Source: Pseudoselenomonas ruminantium
GTDB taxonomy: Bacteria; Bacillota; Negativicutes; Selenomonadales; Selenomonadaceae
NCBI GenBank assembly: GCA_002448495.1
Contig: DJYL01000160.1
Location: forward strand, 1-14,836
Length of the DNA stretch: 14,836 nt
Direction: 5' to 3'
The number at the start of each line of letters is the position of its first letter. Positions within the stretch are counted from its first letter, which is position 1. Shown here one piece after another: positions 6,575-14,111 of this stretch. The notes under the pieces are model-generated. The model was not told where the DNA came from. It worked only from the letters and a program-made list of their open reading frames with translations, and did no database searches. Made by a program: the position numbers and the translations under genes.

Positions 6575-8194
6575 TTATTTAAAGAACACCGACCTGCCGA
6601 TAAACTCTCTGAGCAGTGAGTTATTGGGAACATCCTCTTCAGCGGTAATATCGTCAAAATATTGCAGGATATCCAGCAGGCGTTTTGCCTCTGCTCGTTC
6701 GGGAATATCATTTGGCACCATTTGCAGGAGAGGTTCCGCATAATGTTTGAGAATCCCCAATTCATAGATAAGCGCAGAGTTGAACATCACATCCGCTTCT
6801 TCCTGATAGGGGAATATATTCTTCTCCTCTCCGTCCCGCACATCCGGCCATTGTTTGAGCGTCTTTAGTGCACCGGAACCGCGGAACTGGTAATCCCGCA
6901 CCAGCCGCCGCATCAGGCGGGCATCGGTGGTGGAAATGCGGTTATGCGCGTCAATATTGAGCTGAGTCAGTGCGCTGATGTATATTTTGTATTTACGGCT
7001 GTAAGGTACATACTCACTAAGTTTTTCATTCAACCCATGAATGCCCTCTACAATGATGGGCTGTTCACGTGTCACAGCCAGCCGCTTGGTGTCATCCCAT
7101 TCCCGATTTCCGGTAAGAAAGTTATAAGTGGGCAGGACAATTTCCTCCCCCGCCAGCAAAGCCAGCATATGTTCATTGAACAGCTCTACATCCAGTGCTT
7201 CGATACATTCATAATCGTATTCCCCCGTGGGCTTGCGCGGCGTATCCACCCGATTGACAAAATAATCATCCAGGGATATGGATACCGGCATCAGCTGAGC
7301 TGCCCGCAGCTGTACGCGCAGCCGCTGGGCAAAGGAAGTTTTCCCTGATGAAGACGGGCCAGCAATGAGAATTAAGCGCAAAAAGCCCTTTTTTTCAGCA
7401 ATATGGTCGGCAATCTGGGCAATACGCTTTTCCTGCAAAGCCTCCGACACCCGTATGAGTTCACCGATTTCCCCATGACGGTTAATGCGGTTCAAGTCCG
7501 GCACAAAATTACACTGCAGGGCATGTGCCCATTGACGGGACTCCGCGAGAATCTGGCTGAGCTTGGGCTGGGGTATGCGTTCCCGTACTGCTCCCCCGGT
7601 GTCCATATCGGGAATACGCAGGAGAATCCCTCCTGCTTCCACATCCAATGCAAATTGTGTCAAGCTGCCTGTATGCCCCAGCATAACGCCATAGAGATAA
7701 TCGTAAAACTCCCCGCACTGGTAAAGACTGACCTTTTCCATTTTTAGGGAAGAAATCAAGTTGGCCTTTTCAATCTGGCGGTTGTTCTTAAAGATTTTAA
7801 CCGCCTGTTCCTTATCCATCTTCATCTTAATGATGGGCAGGTCTTCCGCAATAATGTCCCGCATACGTTTTTCGATATTGTGGACAATAGCCTCGCTGAC
7901 GCCGCCGCCAAAATGCTGCAGTTCGCAAAATACGCCTTTGTTGGCACTGAACTGCGCTACCACTTCTGCCGATGGATACATTTCGTGAACTACCGTGAAC
8001 AATACAAACATCACCGTACGGCGGTAAATGCGCCACCCTCGTCCACTATTCAGCTCAATAAAGGATATATTCGCCGAATCATCAATCTCACTTTGTAAAT
8101 CCCGGATTTCGTTGTTGACCAAACCTGCTACAATTTCGCTGGCATAATCCCGCTGCGCCTCTTTAGCTAATTCCCGTAATTCGATGATTGCCAT
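6575..8194 (-). CDS. Uridine-kinase-like nucleoside kinase with ThrRS-like N-terminal region
   Basis: A 539-residue, two-part protein. The N-terminal 200 or so residues match the TGS/second additional-domain region of threonyl-tRNA synthetase (VFCELQHFGGGVSEAIVHNIEKRM is the kind of segment seen there), although the TGS part looks eroded. The C-terminal half is a phosphoribulokinase/uridine-kinase P-loop domain: Walker A GPSSSGKT (279-286), SLDDYFVNR, and the EGIHGLNE strand. Proteins of this architecture are widespread in Firmicutes and annotated as nucleoside kinase; they are presumed to phosphorylate a nucleoside such as uridine, but the natural substrate is not settled. The ATG at 8192-8194 has GGGGTGA 5 bases upstream; a GTG three codons earlier is the alternative. 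It stands alone between the phosphate-transport terminator and rfbA; I found no convincing promoter. Confidence 0.88.
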   Translation of the reverse strand: MAIIELRELAKEAQRDYASEIVAGLVNNEIRDLQSEIDDSANISFIELNSGRGWRIYRRTVMFVLFTVVHEMYPSAEVVAQFSANKGVFCELQHFGGGVSEAIVHNIEKRMRDIIAEDLPIIKMKMDKEQAVKIFKNNRQIEKANLISSLKMEKVSLYQCGEFYDYLYGVMLGHTGSLTQFALDVEAGGILLRIPDMDTGGAVRERIPQPKLSQILAESRQWAHALQCNFVPDLNRINRHGEIGELIRVSEALQEKRIAQIADHIAEKKGFLRLILIAGPSSSGKTSFAQRLRVQLRAAQLMPVSISLDDYFVNRVDTPRKPTGEYDYECIEALDVELFNEHMLALLAGEEIVLPTYNFLTGNREWDDTKRLAVTREQPIIVEGIHGLNEKLSEYVPYSRKYKIYISALTQLNIDAHNRISTTDARLMRRLVRDYQFRGSGALKTLKQWPDVRDGEEKNIFPYQEEADVMFNSALIYELGILKHYAEPLLQMVPNDIPERAEAKRLLDILQYFDDITAEEDVPNNSLLREFIGRSVFFK

Positions 8195-8224
8195 GCCCCT
8201 CACCCCATCCTTACAAATTTTAAC

Positions 8225-8266
8225 AAAAAAAGACTTAAGTATTATTAATATTGTAACACTTAAGTC
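8225..8266 (-). terminator. Terminator of the DUF47-pit operon
   Basis: Arms 8232-8244 and 8254-8266 pair over 13 bases (one G-U) and on the minus strand are followed by seven T (8231-8225). It lies about 35 bases beyond the pit stop and just before the nucleoside kinase gene. Confidence 0.9.
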
Positions 8267-8302
8267 CTAATTTGGCTATATAATTGTTAGAAAATTTTGC
8301 TT

Positions 8303-9298
8303 TTACATAAACATGCAGACGATTTTGTAGAAAAGCGCCCCCATCAGTGCCGTACAGGGAATAGTCAGCACCCAGGCCATAACCATCTGCTGCGCTACGC
8401 CCCAGCGTACGGCATTAACACGTTTAGCTGTGCCCACGCCCATAATGGAGCCGGATACCACATGCGTAGTGCTGACCGGCAGGTGCAGCAAAGTTGCGCC
8501 GAAGATAACCGTAGAAGAATTCAAGTCTGCAGCAAAACCAGAAATAGGCTCCAGCTTAAAAATCTTGCCGCCAATGGTACGGATAATCCTCCGCCCGCCC
8601 ATTGCTGTACCTAACGCCATCGCCGTAGCGCAAAGAACTTTGACATAGGTGGGAACTTCAAATTCCCCGATATAGCCGCCGGCCAAAAGTGCCAGTGTAA
8701 TGATACCCATGGATTTCTGCGCATCATTGGAACCATGAGAAAACGCCATCATCGCTGCAGAGAGAATCTGCATTTTCTTGAATTTATGGTTAATTGCCGA
8801 AGGGCTGAAACCGCCAAAAACCCGGAAAAGTACCAGCATCACAATGCAGCCTGTGCAAATGGCGATAATCGGCGAACCGATAAGCGACACGACAATCTTG
8901 CCAATGCCCCAGAAGTTCAAGCCCTGCTCCCCTACGGATACCAGAACCGCTCCGATTATGCCGCCAACCAGTGCATGCGATGAACTGGACGGAACGGCAA
9001 ACCACCAGGTCAGAATATTCCAGATAATGGAGCCTGCCAGTGCTGCAATCAGTACATGCTCATCCACCATCTGCGCAGAACTTACGATATCCGCTCCAAT
9101 GGTTTTGGCTACGCCGGTACTGTACATTGCACCGATAAAGTTCAACCCTGCAGCCATCATAATGGCATGACTGGGATGAATGGCTCTCGTGGACACCGCT
9201 GTAGCAATGGCATTTGCCGTATCATGGAAACCATTAATGAAGTCAAAGAGCAATGCCAGCACAATGACCGTAAAGATTAAAAGCTGTAACTCATGCAT
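8303..9298 (-). CDS. pit: PiT-family inorganic phosphate transporter
   Basis: A 331-residue integral membrane protein of the PiT family, low-affinity symporters of (metal-)phosphate with H+ or Na+. The two inverted halves each show the family signature: DFINGFHDTANAIATAV (19-35) and FSHGSNDAQKSMG (186-198), and a second pair PSSSSHALVGG (103-113) and PVSTTHVVSGS (274-284). About ten hydrophobic helices are present; at 331 residues it is of the short bacterial type lacking the long central loop of E. coli PitA. Its start overlaps the end of the DUF47 gene by 8 bases, a classic coupled pair. Confidence 0.95.
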   Translation of the reverse strand: MHELQLLIFTVIVLALLFDFINGFHDTANAIATAVSTRAIHPSHAIMMAAGLNFIGAMYSTGVAKTIGADIVSSAQMVDEHVLIAALAGSIIWNILTWWFAVPSSSSHALVGGIIGAVLVSVGEQGLNFWGIGKIVVSLIGSPIIAICTGCIVMLVLFRVFGGFSPSAINHKFKKMQILSAAMMAFSHGSNDAQKSMGIITLALLAGGYIGEFEVPTYVKVLCATAMALGTAMGGRRIIRTIGGKIFKLEPISGFAADLNSSTVIFGATLLHLPVSTTHVVSGSIMGVGTAKRVNAVRWGVAQQMVMAWVLTIPCTALMGALFYKIVCMFM

Positions 9299-9917
9299 AC
9301 TTCATTACCACTCCCCGAATCATATCCGACAATTTTTCGCAATGATCCAGTGTGTCTTCCAGTTTTTCCAAAATATCTTTCCATTTGATAAGTTCGATAG
9401 GGTCCTTTTCCTTGTCGAAAAGATACGCCACTTCATGGCGATACACCCTGTCTCCCTCACTTTCCAGCTGAGCGATTTTATGGGTAGCATCGAGAATCTG
9501 CGCCTGATTTTTCCGTATATCCTTCAGCAGGGAGAACGCACGGATTATCTCCTCTGTTGCTTCAATCAGCAGCTTGGTAAGCTTTACGGCACCACTCATA
9601 GCTTTTCCCGTACGATACATCACAATGCGCTGCAATGTACCTTGCAGGTAGTCCACGCCATCATCAAGACCATTAGCCAGTGCATAGATGTCCTCCCTGT
9701 CAATAGGGGTGATAAAAGTCAGGTTAAGCTTGTCGATAATCGCATCATTAATTCTGTCGGCCTCATGCTCCAAATCCATGATTTCCTTGACCTTGTCCGT
9801 GGCCTTGCCATAGTCGAGCATCACCTCGTCCATCATCAGCGCTCCCTTATAGAAATAGTTGGCGCTGTCCACGAACAGATCAAAGAACTCGCTGTCCTTC
9901 TTTTTGAATTTAAACAT
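9291..9917 (-). CDS. DUF47/PhoU-like phosphate-transport regulator
   Basis: A 208-residue, mostly helical cytoplasmic protein of the DUF47 (PhoU-like, TIGR00153-type) family, almost always encoded next to a PiT transporter and thought to modulate it. The start MFKFKKKDSEFFDLF and the internal EHEADRINDAII (80-91) and ESEGDRVYRHEV helices, each with the E(S/H)E(A/G)D metal-binding-like motif, are characteristic and form the repeat of PhoU three-helix bundles. The ATG at 9915-9917 has GGGAGG 12 bases upstream; upstream in-frame sequence overlaps the promoter and is not coding. First gene of the two-gene operon. Confidence 0.92.
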   Translation of the reverse strand: MFKFKKKDSEFFDLFVDSANYFYKGALMMDEVMLDYGKATDKVKEIMDLEHEADRINDAIIDKLNLTFITPIDREDIYALANGLDDGVDYLQGTLQRIVMYRTGKAMSGAVKLTKLLIEATEEIIRAFSLLKDIRKNQAQILDATHKIAQLESEGDRVYRHEVAYLFDKEKDPIELIKWKDILEKLEDTLDHCEKLSDMIRGVVMKYA

Positions 9918-9963
9918 ATTGCTCTGCGTCCTCCCGAAAGAAATATCACATACACACAATTTA

Positions 9964-9992
9964 ACTATAACATCATTTGCCCTATGGTTCAA
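9964..9992 (-). promoter_or_regulatory. Promoter of the DUF47-pit operon
   Basis: Minus-strand TTGAAC (9992-9987), 17-base spacer, TATAGT (9969-9964) with TG one base ahead of it (extended -10). It sits about 45 bases before the DUF47 start. No Pho-box-like direct repeats were noticed. Confidence 0.75.
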
Positions 9993-10015
9993 CCGCAAAT
10001 TTTCTCAAATTCGTG

Positions 10016-10058
10016 AAAAAAAGACTGGCCCTTCTAATTTATAGAAGAAACAGTCTTT
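10016..10058 (-). terminator. Terminator of the aminotransferase gene
   Basis: Outer arms AAAGACTG (10020-10027) and CAGTCTTT (10051-10058), with an inner CTTCT/AGAAG pairing, then seven T on the minus strand. It begins about 15 bases after the aminotransferase stop. Confidence 0.88.
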
Positions 10059-10072
10059 CTAAAAAAATCTTT

Positions 10073-11314
10073 TTACCAGTTTTCTACAGCCTGCATAGCC
10101 TTCAGAACCTTTGCTGCTACGCCGTGCATTTTTTCTTCCGATACACAGCAGGCGGCTACACGCACGCCCATCTTAAGTGGTACAGCAAAAATCAGGTCAT
10201 CATAGAGTTTGTTGCATACTGCCTGCGGGTCAGCAGCCGGAACCGCAAGGAAGAAGCCACCTTTGTAGGGCAGTGCCGGCAGATTACATGCCTTAGCTTC
10301 GTCCATAAAGATTTCCGCCCGCTTTTTGATGGTCTGATAATAATTATCCCGCTCCGTTTCGTACTGAGCCCGCAAGGTATCATCCTGCTGAATCCGAACC
10401 AAGGTCGTCATGGCTGCGCGGTTGATATTGGACCAGGTAGCCCGGCTCGTATACTTGTTGACATTCTGAAACTCGGTAATCACCTGCTCACTGGACGAAA
10501 CTGCCACCAGCGCACCTGTACGCTGCCCGTAAGCCGTATAGCCCTTGGACATGGAGAAGGCAAACATCACCAGCACATTTTCCGGCAGGCTGCTGAACTT
10601 CTTCATAAAGCGGCGGGTTTCATTCTTCTCCCCGGCAAAATCAATATAGGCAATATCCACCAGAATGCTCATCTTCTTGCCCTGAGCTGCATATTTCTTT
10701 GCCAAAGCCAGCACGTGATCCCAATCATCTTCCGTCAGACTAAAACCTGTCGGATTTTGGGCAGGAGTGTTGAGGATGACCAGCAGACTGTCCTGTCCCT
10801 TGTAAAGTTCTGCCACTTTGTTGGCATAGGCCGCAATATTGAAATTGTTGGCTTCATCAAAAAGCGCAAAGTTTGACAATTTGCAGCCGCACTCATTACA
10901 GATGACATTGTAAGTGCCCCAGAACCAGTCAGAAGTAAGAACCTTCGTTCCCTGCTCTGCATAGTTGGCTATAGCATGATGAATCGCTCCCGTACCACCG
11001 GCAGTTGCACAGGCTGCCACATAACCGTCCGGACGGTTATCGGCAAAGACCAGTTTCTCCACTTCATCCAGATAGGCTGGCAGACCAGCAATAGGGGCAT
11101 ACCGGAATAAATCCTCCGTTGTCAGGCTATGATAAACTTTTTCTACTGTGGGCAATACCGCCAGGCTCCCATCATCTTTCATCATCATGCCAATCGTAGC
11201 ATTTACCACTTTATCCTTGCCATATTTTTCCGCGGCCTTACTGCAGGCTGCAGCTGCTCCAAAAATCGCATCCCTTAACTTCTTATTTGCCGCATGGCTG
11301 GCTGCCATTGTCAT
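10073..11314 (-). CDS. Class I/II PLP-dependent aminotransferase (aspartate/aromatic type)
   Basis: A 413-residue fold-type I aminotransferase. The cofactor residues are all visible: Asn187 in QNPTG, Asp220 and Tyr223 in DIAYIDF, the Schiff-base Lys257 in FSMSKGYTAYGQRTG with Arg265, and the substrate carboxylate Arg385 in GVRVAACC. The layout resembles the AAT/TyrB branch, so it likely moves amino groups between aspartate or aromatic amino acids and 2-oxoglutarate. The ATG at 11312-11314 has GGGGAG 9 bases upstream; a longer reading lacks one. It is monocistronic, with its own promoter and terminator, but adjoins lysC, which would suit aspartate supply. Substrate choice cannot be settled from sequence. 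Confidence 0.9.
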   Translation of the reverse strand: MTMAASHAANKKLRDAIFGAAAACSKAAEKYGKDKVVNATIGMMMKDDGSLAVLPTVEKVYHSLTTEDLFRYAPIAGLPAYLDEVEKLVFADNRPDGYVAACATAGGTGAIHHAIANYAEQGTKVLTSDWFWGTYNVICNECGCKLSNFALFDEANNFNIAAYANKVAELYKGQDSLLVILNTPAQNPTGFSLTEDDWDHVLALAKKYAAQGKKMSILVDIAYIDFAGEKNETRRFMKKFSSLPENVLVMFAFSMSKGYTAYGQRTGALVAVSSSEQVITEFQNVNKYTSRATWSNINRAAMTTLVRIQQDDTLRAQYETERDNYYQTIKKRAEIFMDEAKACNLPALPYKGGFFLAVPAADPQAVCNKLYDDLIFAVPLKMGVRVAACCVSEEKMHGVAAKVLKAMQAVENW

Positions 11315-11377
11315 AAACAAGCTCTCCCCTCTAACTCCACAACATTTACTAAGCATCGCTTTCTTTTCACAGGTACT

Positions 11378-11406
11378 ATAATAACTGTTTCGTTTCGTCC
11401 TGTCTA
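11378..11406 (-). promoter_or_regulatory. Promoter of the aminotransferase gene
   Basis: Minus-strand TAGACA (11406-11401), 17-base spacer, TATTAT (11383-11378), about 65 bases before the start codon. The -35 and spacing equal those of the lysC promoter. ATACAA repeats lie directly upstream (11410, 11424, 11452). Confidence 0.65.
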
Positions 11407-11458
11407 CCCATACAACTGTATGTATACAATATTTTTGTAAAATTGACTACAATACAAA

Positions 11459-11491
11459 GGAGGTTCACGGAAAAATCTCCGCTGAACCTCC
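11459..11491 (-). terminator. Probable terminator of lysC
   Basis: Arms GGAGGTTCA (11459-11467) and TGAACCTCC (11483-11491), plus inner CGGA/TCCG pairing, 12 bases past the lysC stop. The T stretch after the stem is poor (TTTGTATTGT), so termination may be incomplete. Confidence 0.65.
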
Positions 11492-11503
11492 ATAACTACT
11501 CAA

Positions 11504-11992
11504 TTATTTATGGGGAAAAAATTCATCATGAATAGCATTCACAGCTTCCTTGAGCTTAGCTCCTCTCACCAGACAGGAAATGCTGATTTCGGAAGTGCTG
11601 ATAATATCAATATTGATGCCTGCCTTAGACAGCGCACCGAACATTCTGGCTGCCGTGCCGGGGTTGCCCAGCATGCCGGCACCAACGATGGAAACCTTGG
11701 CCACATCTTCCTCTATCAGAACTGCTACCGCATTTAATTTATCGGCTACACCATCCACAACCTTCTTAGCCTCGGAAAGGTCACCGGCAGCTACGGTAAA
11801 GACCATATCGGTTACATTCTTCTCGATATTGCGGATACTCTGGACAATCATATCTACATCAATATTGGCATCTGCCAGAGCGGAGAAAATCTCATGAGCA
11901 ATGCCCGGCGTATTCGGAATGCCCAGCACGGCAATCTTCGCCACCTTTTCATCATGAGCAACGCCCCGAATCACAAAATCCTTATCTTCCAT
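11504..11992 (-). CDS. Possible separate beta subunit from an internal lysC start
   Basis: Inside lysC, AAGGGAGG (minus strand, 12008-12001) lies 8 bases before the in-frame ATG of Met248 (11992-11990). This would produce a 162-residue protein consisting of just the two ACT domains. Bacillus subtilis aspartokinase II and Corynebacterium aspartokinase are known to be alpha2beta2 enzymes whose beta subunit arises from exactly this kind of in-frame internal start. The start falls at the equivalent place, just before the first ACT domain. The ribosome site is stronger than that of full-length lysC. It is an overlapping product, not a separate gene; the call is inferred. Confidence 0.65.
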   Translation of the reverse strand: MEDKDFVIRGVAHDEKVAKIAVLGIPNTPGIAHEIFSALADANIDVDMIVQSIRNIEKNVTDMVFTVAAGDLSEAKKVVDGVADKLNAVAVLIEEDVAKVSIVGAGMLGNPGTAARMFGALSKAGINIDIISTSEISISCLVRGAKLKEAVNAIHDEFFPHK

Positions 11993-12733
11993 CGTATAAT
12001 CCTCCCTTATAAACGTACCGGTATCGGTGGTAAAAGTCGAGCGCACATGAATGGGAATATGGAAATACTCGCCCATTTCTACGGAGCGGGGCTGCATAAC
12101 ACCGGCACCTAAACGAGCCATTTCCAACATTTCATGATAGGTTATCTCATTCATCTTCCGTGCCCCCGGCACGATGCGGGGATCAGCTGAATAAACACCG
12201 TCCACGTCGGTAAAAATTTCACAGGAATCCGCCTTGAGGGCACCAGCGATAGCAACGGCAGAAGTATCTGAACCTCCGCGTCCCAAAGTAACATAATCTC
12301 CTAAATCATTAGCCCCTTGGAAACCGGTAATGACTACAACTTTTCCTGCATCCAGTTCCTGATGAACGCGTTCTGGTTTAATATCCTTAATACGGCCTTT
12401 CGTGTAGACATCATTTGTCTTTACTCCGGCCATAGGTCCGGTCAAGGATACCGCATCCTGCCCCAGTGTCTTAAACGCCATAGCCATCAAGGAAGCTGAC
12501 TGCTGCTCACCGGTGGTCAAAAGCATGTCCATTTCCCTTGTATATTGGTAGGGATTCTTGTTGATTCCCTGTGCCAGTTCGATTAAATCGTCTGTAGTAT
12601 CTCCCATAGCCGAAACGACCAGCACAATTTTATCCTCAGGCTTTTTCTCGCCCAGCACCCGTTTGGCAATATTCATGATTTTTTCCGTGGTCGCCACCGA
12701 GCTGCCACCGAATTTCTTTACAATAAGTGCCAT
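11504..12733 (-). CDS. lysC: Aspartate kinase with two C-terminal ACT domains
   Basis: A 409-residue aspartokinase that phosphorylates aspartate to 4-aspartyl phosphate, the first step to lysine, threonine, methionine and diaminopimelate. The kinase domain starts with VKKFGGSSV (5-13), followed by the GEQQSA segment (75-80), GRGGSDTSAVA (151-161) and FTDVDGVYSADPR (175-187). Two ACT domains follow (about 265-335 and 345-409), each with a GIPNTPG- or GAGMLGNPG-type effector loop, so feedback by lysine and/or threonine is expected. The ATG at 12731-12733 has GGGGGAG 4 bases upstream; an upstream in-frame ATG at 12802 has no proper ribosome site. A strong internal ribosome site precedes Met248. 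The promoter is at 12828-12856. Confidence 0.96.
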   Translation of the reverse strand: MALIVKKFGGSSVATTEKIMNIAKRVLGEKKPEDKIVLVVSAMGDTTDDLIELAQGINKNPYQYTREMDMLLTTGEQQSASLMAMAFKTLGQDAVSLTGPMAGVKTNDVYTKGRIKDIKPERVHQELDAGKVVVITGFQGANDLGDYVTLGRGGSDTSAVAIAGALKADSCEIFTDVDGVYSADPRIVPGARKMNEITYHEMLEMARLGAGVMQPRSVEMGEYFHIPIHVRSTFTTDTGTFIREDYTMEDKDFVIRGVAHDEKVAKIAVLGIPNTPGIAHEIFSALADANIDVDMIVQSIRNIEKNVTDMVFTVAAGDLSEAKKVVDGVADKLNAVAVLIEEDVAKVSIVGAGMLGNPGTAARMFGALSKAGINIDIISTSEISISCLVRGAKLKEAVNAIHDEFFPHK

Positions 12734-12755
12734 AACTCTCCCCCTAAACTTCTTT

Positions 12756-12796
12756 TTGAATAAGAAACCTTTCCATTGTCCATGGACAGTTTCTTT
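12756..12796 (-). other. Hairpin in the lysC leader
   Basis: The untranslated leader (about 88 bases) contains AAGAAAC...GTTTCTT arms around a 12-base perfect palindrome TGTCCATGGACA (12777-12788). There is no T-run, and the leader is too short for a lysine riboswitch, which needs about 170 bases or more. Function unknown. Confidence 0.4.
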
Positions 12797-12827
12797 TTTC
12801 ATCCATTATTTTGCTGAATCGTAACAT

Positions 12828-12856
12828 ATTATACCTTAAAAAAAGTCATCTGTCTA
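12828..12856 (-). promoter_or_regulatory. Promoter of lysC
   Basis: Minus-strand TAGACA (12856-12851), 17-base spacer, perfect TATAAT (12833-12828). Transcription would start near 12821. The remaining stretch to the rluD promoter (about 12857-12997) is AT-rich and shows no other feature. Confidence 0.8.
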
Positions 12857-12997
12857 TAAATTTTCATCAATTTATGTAAAATTGTTCATTAGAAAAAAAC
12901 AAGATTTCCATTTCATGTTACAATCCAGCTTTTTTATATACCAATTTGCACTCAAACTGATAAATTTTCGATATTTTTAATTGTGAGCAACTATTTG

Positions 12998-13026
12998 TTG
13001 GACATAAGTCCCTTTTGTGCTATATT
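12998..13026 (+). promoter_or_regulatory. Promoter of rluD-family gene
   Basis: TTGGAC (12998-13003), 17-base spacer, TATATT (13021-13026) with TG one base ahead. The -35 overlaps a small inverted repeat GGAC-ATAA-GTCC (13000-13011). Transcription would start near 13033. It is divergent from the lysC promoter, about 140 bases away. Confidence 0.75.
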
Positions 13027-13072
13027 ATTTAGAAGTTTATTGTGACTCATCTTTTTTAAGGAGTGTATCATT

Positions 13073-13120
13073 TTGCAAAACCGTACAATCCTGTCGCCAC
13101 GGAATAATGACCCGCATTGA
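13073..13120 (+). CDS. Possible 15-codon leader ORF overlapping the rluD start
   Basis: AAGGAG (13058-13063) lies 9 bases before a TTG that opens a 15-codon frame (MQNRTILSPRNNDPH, then TGA at 13118-13120). This is the only strong ribosome site between the promoter and rluD, whose own ATG at 13107 has only a weak GGAA. The two frames overlap by 14 bases, which would suit translational coupling. No family is recognisable; expression is unproven and the ribosome site may be serving rluD less directly. Confidence 0.35.
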   Translation: MQNRTILSPRNNDPH

Positions 13121-13982
13121 GGTAAAGCTTGACGCTCTGCCCCCTATGCCGGTCAGAGCGTTTTTACGAGCGAATCAAGGCATATCCAATACCATATGGA
13201 AACGCATAAAAAATTCCGGTACCTTTGCCATTAACGGCGTTATCTGCAACGCCACTCAAGCCAAGGTAAAAAATGGCGATACCATTACTTATGATATTTT
13301 GCGACCCACAGATATCCTTCCTGAGGATTTACCATTGGACATTTGCTATGAAGATGAATGGCTGCTGATTATCAATAAACCTGCCGGCCAGTTGGTACAT
13401 CCCACCACCAAAGAAAACAGTGGCACCATAGGTAATGCCCTGATGCATTATTTTGCCGCCAAAGGTGAGGCTCATGCCTTCCATCCTGTACACCGTCTGG
13501 ACAGGGATACCAGTGGGCTGCTGCTGATTGCCAAGGAACCACAAATTCAGTATCAGCTTTCACCCAAAGGGTGTAAAAATTTCAAACGGGAATACCTCGC
13601 CATAATCGAAGGCAGTCTCAATCCACCTGACGGCTTAGTCGACGCCCCCATTGCCCGGGCTTTGCCCAGCATAATATTACGAAAAGTTTCTCCGGAAGGG
13701 CAGCCGGCCCGCACACACTATCGCACCATTAAGCAAGGAAAGGGCTTCTCTCTTATCGAGCTGGAACTGGAAACCGGACGCACGCATCAGATTCGTGTCC
13801 ATATGGCGCACCTTGGACACCCCTTATTAGGGGATGATTTATACGGAGGCAGAATGGATATTATTCAGCGTCAGGCACTCCATGCCTTCAGGCTGACCTT
13901 CCACCATCCCATGACCGGTGAACAACTGGTCATCACCGCCCCGCCGCCTGCGGATTTTCTTCGTATTGCCGCAGATTTCTAA
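13107..13982 (+). CDS. RluA/RluD-family RNA pseudouridine synthase
   Basis: A 291-residue pseudouridine synthase that isomerises uridines in rRNA or tRNA. An S4-like RNA-binding segment (about 16-60, VRAFLRANQ...INGV) precedes the catalytic domain. IINKPAGQLVHP (88-99) and the HRLDRDTSGLLLIAK motif (129-143) with catalytic Asp132 are intact, followed by ETGRTHQIRVHMAHLGHPLLGD, the conserved C-terminal signature of the family. The start is set at ATG 13107 from the normal family N-terminus; its ribosome site is weak. Which uridine is modified (RluD, RluC or YlyB-like) cannot be told from this sequence. It lies upstream of fba with no clear terminator between. Confidence 0.92.
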   Translation: MTRIEVKLDALPPMPVRAFLRANQGISNTIWKRIKNSGTFAINGVICNATQAKVKNGDTITYDILRPTDILPEDLPLDICYEDEWLLIINKPAGQLVHPTTKENSGTIGNALMHYFAAKGEAHAFHPVHRLDRDTSGLLLIAKEPQIQYQLSPKGCKNFKREYLAIIEGSLNPPDGLVDAPIARALPSIILRKVSPEGQPARTHYRTIKQGKGFSLIELELETGRTHQIRVHMAHLGHPLLGDDLYGGRMDIIQRQALHAFRLTFHHPMTGEQLVITAPPPADFLRIAADF

Positions 13983-14053
13983 AGGATACGAGCCGATTAT
14001 TATTGTTTGAAAAATTTTTCACTTGAAGTATACACGAGAAGTATTTTCTATGA

Positions 14054-14059
14054 TATAAT
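14054..14059 (+). promoter_or_regulatory. Extended -10 promoter of fba
   Basis: Perfect TATAAT with TG one base ahead (14051-14059), about 50 bases before the fba ATG. No good -35 at normal spacing (TATACA is at 19 bases), which is typical for an extended -10 promoter. Confidence 0.65.
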
Positions 14060-14111
14060 AAATGAGGTTCAACAAAAAATTTGAACAAGATTCATTAGGG
14101 GGTAATGAAAA

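Noticed and set aside
9180..10876. Two long plus-strand frames (9180-10016, 9977-10876)
   Set aside because: They run antisense through pit, DUF47, a terminator and the aminotransferase; no motif and no promoter.
12734..12821. Lysine riboswitch or T-box ahead of lysC
   Set aside because: The leader is about 88 bases, far shorter than either element, and no T-box motif or terminator T-run is seen.
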